A stretch of 15,417 nt of DNA from NCBI GenBank assembly GCA_031281765.1, contig JAITEX010000151.1, positions 1 through 15,417 on the forward strand. The letters are read 5' to 3'. Both the position numbers and the translations under genes were made by a program. Below are positions 1 through 6,098 of this stretch, piece after piece. The DNA is from Eubacteriales Family XIII. Incertae Sedis bacterium. GTDB lineage: Bacteria > Bacillota > Clostridia > Peptostreptococcales > Anaerovoracaceae. The number at the start of each line of letters is the position of its first letter. Positions within the stretch are counted from its first letter, which is position 1. The notes below the pieces were generated by a model. That model saw nothing but the letters and a program-made list of their open reading frames with translations, ran no database searches and was not told where the DNA came from.

Positions 1-100
1 ATGTTGCGCCCGCTATAGAGATAGAGCGGAAATGCCAACGGCAGCGGGCGAGGCCGCGACTACGATAAAATAATACATATCCCGGCGCGGCGGCATAAGA
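1..100. other. Left edge, possible 3' end of an unseen upstream gene
   Basis: Two plus-strand frames are open from the window edge. One ends at TAA 66-68 and the other at TAA 71-73. Each encodes only about 20 residues with no recognisable motif, so I cannot tell which, if either, is the tail of an upstream gene. No terminator is visible before the yebC promoter. Confidence 0.2.
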
Positions 101-109
101 TGGTATAAT
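101..109 (+). promoter_or_regulatory. Extended -10 promoter of yebC
   Basis: TGG followed by a consensus TATAAT (104-109) forms an extended -10 element about 44 bases before the yebC start. No good -35 hexamer lies 16-18 bases upstream (the sequence there is GC-rich), which is compatible with an extended -10 promoter. Transcription would start near 116 and leave a leader of roughly 37 bases containing AGAGGAG. Confidence 0.55.
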
Positions 110-152
110 TATAGGAGACATAACACTATTAGATGATTAGAGGAGAAAAATA

Positions 153-878
153 ATGGGCAGACACGGTACGATTGCGGGTCGCAAGGCGTCGCAGGACGCG
201 AAGCGCGGCGCGATGTTCACGAAGTATACACGGGCTATTATGATGGCGGCGAAATCCGGAGGAGACCCGGATTATAACGCTTCGCTGAAAAACGCAATTG
301 AACGAGCGAAAGCTATCAATCTGCCAAAGGACAAAATCACGCAGGCGATAAAGAAAGGCACGGGCGAGCTTGAGGGCGAAACCTATGAAGAACTTTCCTA
401 CGAAGGGTACGGCCCGGGCGGCGTCGCCATCGTCGTGGACGTGCTGACGGACAATAAAAACCGGACGAACTCCGCTGTCAAACATATATTTGACAAGTCG
501 GGCGGCAATCTCGGAACGCCGGGCTGTGTGGCCTATATGTTCGAGCGCAAGGGTGTGATACTCATCGAGAAGACCGATGGCGTTGACGAGGATGCGCTTA
601 TGGAAGCGGCGCTCGACGCGGGGGCCGAGGACTTCAAGGTCGAGGACGATTTGTTTGAAATCCTTACGACCGTCGCGGACTTTCACGCGGTCGCGGACGC
701 GCTGCGCGAAGCGGGCTATGAGCTTGCCGAGGCGGATATAGAGCAGGTTCCGAGCATCGTGACCGAACCGAAGACGGAGGCTGAGCTGAAATCGCTGACG
801 AGGCTCATCGACGCGCTCGAAGAGAACGACGACGTGCAGAAGGTGTACACGAACAGCAGCGTGGACTTCGGCGAATAG
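153..878 (+). CDS. yebC: YebC/PmpR/TACO1-family translation factor
   Basis: This is a 241-residue protein of normal length for the YebC family. Family members were long annotated as transcriptional regulators. TACO1 and several bacterial members are now known to act on ribosomes, easing translation through difficult stretches such as proline runs. Visible family blocks are the N-terminal basic QDAKRGAMFTKY segment (about residues 14-25), GGDPDYNASLKNAIERAKA (about 36-54), LPKDKITQAIKKG (about 57-69) and YEGYGPGGVAIVVDVLTDNKNRT (about 83-105). The start ATG at 153 is supported by AGAGGAG about 8 bases upstream. The N-terminus reads MGRHGTIAGRK rather than the commoner MAGHSKWANIK, which marks a variant subgroup. 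No ruvC neighbour is seen; downstream is a convergent, unrelated sugar locus. Family assignment is firm; the exact cellular target is inference. Confidence 0.93.
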   Translation: MGRHGTIAGRKASQDAKRGAMFTKYTRAIMMAAKSGGDPDYNASLKNAIERAKAINLPKDKITQAIKKGTGELEGETYEELSYEGYGPGGVAIVVDVLTDNKNRTNSAVKHIFDKSGGNLGTPGCVAYMFERKGVILIEKTDGVDEDALMEAALDAGAEDFKVEDDLFEILTTVADFHAVADALREAGYELAEADIEQVPSIVTEPKTEAELKSLTRLIDALEENDDVQKVYTNSSVDFGE

Positions 879-887
879 CCGCCGAAG
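866..887. terminator. Hairpin between convergent yebC and symporter genes
   Basis: A perfect 8-bp stem CTTCGGCG / CGCCGAAG with a 6-base loop spans the yebC stop codon. Read on the minus strand it starts about 14 bases after the symporter stop. Neither side is followed by a T tract, so it is not a textbook intrinsic terminator. Its position between converging genes suggests it may halt or protect both transcripts. Confidence 0.35.
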
Positions 888-901
888 ATGCCGGATCATC
901 G

Positions 902-2329
902 TTAGATATCTTCCTGCGGGCCCTTATTCTCTTTCGAGTACCTTCCCGACAAATATTTGAGTGATTCGCTCTTTGTCATTTCGTTACGATTGACCTTCGC
1001 CATGATCTCAACGTCTTTGTCCCGGAGCTTGTACCAGAAGAACAGGATAATGAAAGAGAGTATCTGCCCTATGATCGGGAGGATGGATGACATGATCCAA
1101 AGCATGTCTATTGCTGATTGAGGCTGGACCGCGTTTTCGCCGCTGACAAACCCCGCCGCGCCCAATATAAACATTCCGGTTGCGCCGGTTATGGCCACGT
1201 ATATCTTGTTCGTAAACGTTTGTAATGATACCGAAATAGCGGTCGCGTCAACGCCCGACCGGTAACGCCCGTATTCCGCACAATCCAAAATGAACATCGG
1301 CAGGATCGTTCCCGAAGAAACAGTCGAGACGATTGACCGCAATGAGACTAAGCCGATAAATAACGGGATGTTCGCATACCCTATGAAATATATCGGTACG
1401 CTGAGGATGATGGTAAATGCAAGGCTGCCCATGAAAATATAGAATTTGTCTATTTTTCTGGCCATAACGGGGAAGAGCGCGATGACCGCCATGCTTGGCA
1501 CAATGGAAATCAACGACATCACCGACATCATTTCCGGCCCGCCCAGGCAATGTATGGCGAAATATCCGCTGATCGAAGCCGAGGCGTTTGTCAGGCCGGC
1601 TACAATAAACGCTAAACAGAATATCAGTAAGTATTTATTTCTTATCACCGAAGATAACATTTCACGCAGCCCCGGGAAATTCTGAGTGTCCTCGCGGTAG
1701 CGTTCCTTTGCGGTGAGACAGAGCGGGAACATACCCAAAGCCGTAAGTAATGCGATAACAATACCTGTTACAGTCCAACCTATCTTCGGATATATGAGTG
1801 GGACGGCAATCGCAACGACCATGGAGGCTACCATCATGAGGGTTCGTGCGTTTGCTATTATCCGGTTCCTTTCATTGAGATTATCCGTCATCATCGTCGC
1901 CAAAGAGAAATAAGGGACGTCGCAAATGGTATAGCTCATGCCCCAGACAATGTACAGAATTGCCGCGGCCGTTACCATATTGCGTCCGTCAAGGCCGCTC
2001 GGAACAACAAAAAGCAAGGCCGTAAGCGCCGGAACGAGCGCGGTCGCAATTCTGATCCAGGGAAGATATTTACCGCTTTTAAGCCTGCCCCTGTTTACGA
2101 TGACGCCAAACATCGGATCGTTGACAGCGTCCCACACACGAGCCGCGATAAAGATAGCGCCGACCGCGGTGGCGGAAATCCCAATATCGGTCAAGTATAT
2201 CTGCAGGAACATATATATGAATATATATGCGCATAACTGCCCGAAAGTATATACCGCATAACTGACGCGTTCGCCCCGCCCGGTCAGGAAAGCATCCGTC
2301 GGGTTCGGCTTGCCTGTTCTTCTCGCCAT
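902..2329 (-). CDS. GPH-family (MelB-like) sugar:cation symporter
   Basis: This is a ~475-residue inner-membrane protein of the major facilitator superfamily, glycoside-pentoside-hexuronide:cation symporter family, with roughly twelve hydrophobic segments. The family signature is clear near residues 66-91: VWDAVNDPMFG followed by GKYLPWIR, matching the acidic D-x-x-x-D helix II motif and the following loop that in MelB take part in cation and sugar coupling. The frame is open to 2419, but the ATG at 2329 (MARRTGKPNP) is preferred: it is preceded by a GGTGGGG-type ribosome binding site and by the usual short hydrophilic lead before the first helix. It lies downstream of the AraC-type gene on the same strand and divergent from beta-mannosidase, so imported beta-mannosides or mannobiose-type oligosaccharides are the likely substrates. 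That substrate is inferred from context only. Confidence 0.88.
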   Translation of the reverse strand: MARRTGKPNPTDAFLTGRGERVSYAVYTFGQLCAYIFIYMFLQIYLTDIGISATAVGAIFIAARVWDAVNDPMFGVIVNRGRLKSGKYLPWIRIATALVPALTALLFVVPSGLDGRNMVTAAAILYIVWGMSYTICDVPYFSLATMMTDNLNERNRIIANARTLMMVASMVVAIAVPLIYPKIGWTVTGIVIALLTALGMFPLCLTAKERYREDTQNFPGLREMLSSVIRNKYLLIFCLAFIVAGLTNASASISGYFAIHCLGGPEMMSVMSLISIVPSMAVIALFPVMARKIDKFYIFMGSLAFTIILSVPIYFIGYANIPLFIGLVSLRSIVSTVSSGTILPMFILDCAEYGRYRSGVDATAISVSLQTFTNKIYVAITGATGMFILGAAGFVSGENAVQPQSAIDMLWIMSSILPIIGQILSFIILFFWYKLRDKDVEIMAKVNRNEMTKSESLKYLSGRYSKENKGPQEDI

Positions 2330-2409
2330 TTCTCTTACCCCACCTTTCGATTGCAAATACAATAAAGATATGATGTGGTATTCTATCAGGCGGAAAGAAC
2401 GGTATATGA

Positions 2410-2427
2410 CTATATTCAATAATATAG
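2410..2427. promoter_or_regulatory. Perfect 18-bp palindrome, candidate operator
   Basis: CTATATT-CAAT-AATATAG is a perfect inverted repeat with 7-bp arms and a 4-base centre. It completely covers the proposed -10 hexamer of the symporter promoter (2419-2424). That placement fits a repressor site, although the AT-rich arms could also form a weak mRNA hairpin near the transcription start. Confidence 0.45.
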
Positions 2428-2447
2428 AGACATAATCAAGGCTTCAA
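2419..2447 (-). promoter_or_regulatory. Promoter of the GPH symporter gene
   Basis: On the minus strand, TTGAAG (2442-2447) is separated by exactly 17 bases from TATTAT (2419-2424), a good sigma-A-type pair. The -35 abuts the stop codon of the AraC-type gene, so the transporter can be transcribed independently of the regulator. The leader to the start at 2329 would be about 80 bases. Confidence 0.55.
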
Positions 2448-3161
2448 TTATTTTTTTGATTCGCATTGCACAAATTGCCGCGGAGTGCAGAGAAATTGCC
2501 TCTTAAAATCCCGGGAAAAATGGGAAGCGTCACGATAACCTAACATTTCTGCGATTTGGGCAAACGTCTTATCCGGATCCATAAGCAGCTCATGGATTCT
2601 CTCAAGTTTTTTCTCCCGGATGTAGTCTGTCATCCTGACGCCCGTTTCCTTTTTGAAGAGCGCCGAAAGATAAGTGGGATGCAGCTTGACAACCTCCGCG
2701 ACGGTTTTCACCTGTATAGGCTCATACATGTGTTTGTTGATATATTGAACAGAACGCAGGATGGGTAGCGAGTAGGTGTGTGAGGAAGTTTTTCTAACAA
2801 GCCGCGCATACTCTTTCAGCATTTCCTTTGTAAGGGCAACGACGCCCGCCATATCCCATAAACTTTCGATACGCTTTATGTAATAATCGCTGAGCGAAAA
2901 GCACAGCTCATCGGCCACCCCGTACTTTATCGACTCGCGGCATATAATCGAAGTCATAATAATGACGGAGTTTTTCAAGGACCGCAGCGGTTCATCGGCC
3001 AAATCATAGGAACCCAGCATCTCGGGCGTCAATTGGTCTATCAAGTCGGTATTGCCATGCAATAAGGTCTCAATGAACGTCCGTTGAGATTTATTTGAAT
3101 CGTGATAGTAATTTGACCGCTCAATAATGGTTTCCGACTTCAGCGTATCTTCCCTGATCAT
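2448..3161 (-). CDS. AraC-family transcriptional regulator
   Basis: This is a ~237-residue DNA-binding protein. Residues about 133-232 form the C-terminal AraC/XylS double helix-turn-helix domain: VKTVAEVVKLHPTYLSALFK is the first recognition unit, and FAQIAEMLGYRDASHFSRDF with FLCTPRQF is the conserved second unit. The N-terminal half shows no cupin (AraC_binding) signature. It carries the LRSLKNSVIIMTSIICRESI ... SLSDYYIKRIE block (about 60-98) that often precedes the helix-turn-helix in clostridial AraC regulators. The frame is open to an ATG at 3215, but ATG 3161 (MIREDTL) has AGAGG 7 bases upstream and is preferred. It probably controls the symporter and the divergent mannosidase in response to a mannoside; the ligand and sign of regulation are unknown. 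Confidence 0.88.
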   Translation of the reverse strand: MIREDTLKSETIIERSNYYHDSNKSQRTFIETLLHGNTDLIDQLTPEMLGSYDLADEPLRSLKNSVIIMTSIICRESIKYGVADELCFSLSDYYIKRIESLWDMAGVVALTKEMLKEYARLVRKTSSHTYSLPILRSVQYINKHMYEPIQVKTVAEVVKLHPTYLSALFKKETGVRMTDYIREKKLERIHELLMDPDKTFAQIAEMLGYRDASHFSRDFKRQFLCTPRQFVQCESKK

Positions 3162-3229
3162 TATGCGTACCTCTATTATTATGAATGGAAGCATTACCGC
3201 AACATCTGCGAGCAAACATAATTTCCTTG

Positions 3230-3238
3230 ATTATAGCA
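3230..3238 (-). promoter_or_regulatory. Extended -10 promoter of the AraC-type gene
   Basis: Read on the minus strand this is TGC-TATAAT, a consensus -10 with its TGn extension, about 69 bases upstream of the start at 3161. No convincing -35 is present at 17 bases. Confidence 0.5.
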
Positions 3239-3278
3239 TAAAATTCTTGAATACCGGAAGACCGCAGGATTTTTTCTC

Positions 3279-3287
3279 TGCTATCCT
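3279..3287 (+). promoter_or_regulatory. Possible extended -10 promoter of beta-mannosidase
   Basis: TGC-TATCCT is an extended -10 match (TGn plus 4 of 6 bases) about 44 bases before the mannosidase ATG, with no clear -35. A weak promoter of this kind would fit dependence on an activator such as the divergent AraC-type protein. Confidence 0.35.
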
Positions 3288-3330
3288 ATACACGTCCTGT
3301 TATCTATAGTTGAGGAAGGGCCGGATAACT

Positions 3331-5886
3331 ATGAAGATCATTACATTAAACGGAGAATGGGATCTAAGGGAAGCGCAGGGTGATTTCAGCGTTCAGGGGT
3401 CCCTGCCCGGATGCAATTACCTTGACCTGATCGAACAAAACGTCATAGATGACCCCTTTTGGGAAGACAACGAAACGGCGGCCATTGAGATTTCACAAAA
3501 AGATTACGTATATGCCCGTGGATTTGATATTGATGACGCTTTTTTGGATTGCAGCAGAATAGATCTGGCTATCTCCGGATTGGATACGATAGCGGAGATT
3601 TATATCAACGGCGAAAAGGTCGCGGATACGGACAACGCTTTTCGCACCTGGCGTTTTGACGTGACAGGGTATATTATTACCGGCAAAAATGAAATAAAAA
3701 TTTTGATAGCGAGCCCGAAACGATATATGGAGAGGGAATCCACGGGAAATATCCTCTATGATAAATTGATGATGACATCCCCGAATATCGCGAAAATCCG
3801 GAAACCGCAATACCATTTTGGATGGGACTGGGGGCCGACGCTGCCGCCGTCCGGCGTAACCGGGATGATAGAACTGCAGGGCATCGAAAAGGCGCGTATC
3901 GAAGACGTCGTATTGAAGCAATCACACGACAACGGAATCGTCACCATCCATGCCGAAACCACAGTAGAGGCCCTTGATCCCCGCGGAAAAACGCTATTCG
4001 CGCGTCTCCGCATGGTATCTCCGGGCGGCGAAGTTTCTGAAAGTACGGCGCCGGTATTGAACGGGCGGGCCATCCCTACGCTGCATATAGAAAACCCGCA
4101 ACTCTGGTGGTGCAACGGGCTCGGCGGGCAGGCGCTTTACGAAACCGAAGTTGTGTTGACTCGTAATGAGCGGGACATAGTGGACCGTCGGGTCATGAAA
4201 ACAGGATTAAGGACTATCGTGCTGGATACGAAGGAAGATGAATGGGGGAGCAATTTTCGCTTCATCATAAACGGTGTTCCCCTTTTCGCGAAAGGGGCCG
4301 ACTGGATCCCTTCCGACAGCTTTGTATCACGCACGTCGCCCGATGATTTGAAGTTCTATATCGAAAGCGCCCGTGACGCAAATATGAATATGCTGCGCGT
4401 TTGGGGCGGCGGGTATTATGAATCCGATACTTTTTATGAACTTTGCGACACCTGCGGCATCTTAGTCTGGCAGGACTTTGCTTTCGCCTGCAACAAATAT
4501 CCGCTTGATGATGAACATTTCATAGCTAATGTGCGACATGAGGTGCGGGACAACGTAAGGAGGCTTCGCCATCATCCCTCGCTCGCCCTGTGGTGCGGGA
4601 ACAACGAGCTGTTCATCGGCGACAGCGGGAAAAAGCAAAAGAAGGGGGCTGAAAAGCTGATTGAAGAAGATTTCTTTTATCATACCTTACGCGAATGGAT
4701 AAACGAGGACGATGGGTTGACTCCCTACTGGCCCGGTTCGCCCTGTTCGGGGGATCCGGCGTATAAGGGTAACGGAATTGATCGGGGCGACACGCATCTG
4801 TGGCAGGTGTGGCACGGCATGATGCCGATTGAAAGTTTCCGGAACTATCCGACGAGATTTTGCAGTGAGTTTGGCATGGAATCTTTGCCGGGCGCACATA
4901 CCATACGTATGTTCACAAATCGCGACGATTTGACGCTTTCTCATCCTCTCATGCTTGCGCATCAAAAGAGCAAAGGCGGCAACGAGAAAATGTTGTTCTA
5001 TTTGCTTTCAAAATACGCGCGCCCGCAGGCGCTTGATGACTATATCTATCTCACGCAATTGATTCAATCGGAAACGGTACGCATGGCAACCGAATTTTGG
5101 AGAATCAACACCGGGCGGTGCAATGGCGCTCTGTACTGGCAGTATAATGATTGCTGGCCCGTGGCCTCCTGGTCCGGTATTGATTACGGAAAACAGTTCA
5201 AGGCCCTCCAATATCGGGCCAAACATTTCAACGCCATGCGGTGCCCCGTTGCGGATTTGCACGATACTTACTGCGATCTGTATGTGCTCAACGATTTTCC
5301 CGAGGCTTTTTCGGGATTGCTGCGTTGGAAACTTGTCGGTCTGGAGGGCGGCGTCGTTGGTCAGGGGGAATGTTCTGTTGATGCGCCGCCGCTTAGTCCC
5401 GTAAAAGTCGCAACCATTCGTTATTCTTCCGTCCTCAACGGGCGCCCCAAAAAATCGGTCGCGCTGATTCTCGAGTTGACAGACGAAGGCGGCAGTAACG
5501 CAGCGTGTCAAAATCTTCTGTTGGCGCCCGATAAGGTTGCCGGGTTGAAAAAACCCGCATTGAGCGTCGAGGTATCGACGGAGAACAGGAGCGGGAAGAT
5601 ACTCATCGGTACGGATGTTTACGCGAGGTATGTCTGCGTGGATATTGAGGGGGTGACCCAGCCGCTATCCGACAATTTCTTTGATATACCCGGCGGTGAA
5701 ACCCGGGAGGTCACCTTTCAAATCCCGGACGATTTTCCGGTCGATACATTGCGCGACAGGATTCGAATCAAAACCTTAGCCGACGTTAAAACAGAGGGGA
5801 ACTTTTTGAAAAACCAACTGAAACGCCTGTCCATTCGCATGAGATTGATAAACCTGCTCACCTGGCTCGCCTTCAAATTCATATAG
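3331..5886 (+). CDS. Beta-mannosidase, glycoside hydrolase family 2
   Basis: This is an 851-residue cytoplasmic enzyme (no signal peptide) releasing beta-linked mannose from the non-reducing end of manno-oligosaccharides. The layout is typical of GH2: a sugar-binding beta-sandwich (about 1-170, ending in the mannosidase hallmark YHFGWDWGP at 161-169), an Ig-like domain (about 185-285), a TIM barrel (about 290-600, with LRVWGGGYYE from about 355) and C-terminal beta domains. The acid/base glutamate is E426 in WCGNNE (421-426); the nucleophile is E513 in CSEFG (511-515). WQYNDCWPVASWSGIDY near 600 is also family-typical. ATG 3331 (MKIITLNGEWDL) is chosen over an in-frame TTG at 3310 because GAGGAAGGG lies directly upstream and the GH2 fold begins here. 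Intracellular location means its substrate arrives through a transporter, consistent with the GPH symporter next door. Confidence 0.93.
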   Translation: MKIITLNGEWDLREAQGDFSVQGSLPGCNYLDLIEQNVIDDPFWEDNETAAIEISQKDYVYARGFDIDDAFLDCSRIDLAISGLDTIAEIYINGEKVADTDNAFRTWRFDVTGYIITGKNEIKILIASPKRYMERESTGNILYDKLMMTSPNIAKIRKPQYHFGWDWGPTLPPSGVTGMIELQGIEKARIEDVVLKQSHDNGIVTIHAETTVEALDPRGKTLFARLRMVSPGGEVSESTAPVLNGRAIPTLHIENPQLWWCNGLGGQALYETEVVLTRNERDIVDRRVMKTGLRTIVLDTKEDEWGSNFRFIINGVPLFAKGADWIPSDSFVSRTSPDDLKFYIESARDANMNMLRVWGGGYYESDTFYELCDTCGILVWQDFAFACNKYPLDDEHFIANVRHEVRDNVRRLRHHPSLALWCGNNELFIGDSGKKQKKGAEKLIEEDFFYHTLREWINEDDGLTPYWPGSPCSGDPAYKGNGIDRGDTHLWQVWHGMMPIESFRNYPTRFCSEFGMESLPGAHTIRMFTNRDDLTLSHPLMLAHQKSKGGNEKMLFYLLSKYARPQALDDYIYLTQLIQSETVRMATEFWRINTGRCNGALYWQYNDCWPVASWSGIDYGKQFKALQYRAKHFNAMRCPVADLHDTYCDLYVLNDFPEAFSGLLRWKLVGLEGGVVGQGECSVDAPPLSPVKVATIRYSSVLNGRPKKSVALILELTDEGGSNAACQNLLLAPDKVAGLKKPALSVEVSTENRSGKILIGTDVYARYVCVDIEGVTQPLSDNFFDIPGGETREVTFQIPDDFPVDTLRDRIRIKTLADVKTEGNFLKNQLKRLSIRMRLINLLTWLAFKFI

Positions 5887-6098
5887 GTATGGCAGGGCAA
5901 TTCCTTTTTCTCTTCGCAATCAAAGACGTCCTTCCCTCCGGAGAGGCGGAAGCCATGTTGTCCGGAAAATCACGCAATCCATTATAAAATATTTTTTACC
6001 TTTTCCATGTTTGAAATGCCGGTTATTGGGGTAAAATATATCTATAGGGTTATTTTGATACCACGCTGCAAAACGGCGGAATGGATGGGCGAATTAAG
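5887..6098. other. Intergenic region, no gene seen
   Basis: This stretch of about 210 bases separates the mannosidase from the glycine-rich surface protein. A weak, interrupted hairpin (CTTCC 5931-5935 with GGAAG 5948-5952) lacks a T tract, so no convincing terminator is seen. The AT-rich second half probably holds the promoter of the next gene. Confidence 0.5.
6011..6037 (+). promoter_or_regulatory. Tentative promoter of the glycine-rich protein gene
   Basis: TTGAAA (6011-6016) and TAAAAT (6032-6037) match -35 and -10 hexamers well, but the 15-base spacer is shorter than the usual 16-18. Other AT-rich hexamers nearby could serve instead. Confidence 0.3.

Noticed and set aside
129..899. 256-codon minus-strand open frame opposite yebC
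   Set aside because: It is a shadow of the high-GC yebC codons; the sense frame matches a known family from end to end.
5931..5952. Possible terminator after beta-mannosidase
   Set aside because: The stem is short and interrupted by mismatches, and no T tract follows.
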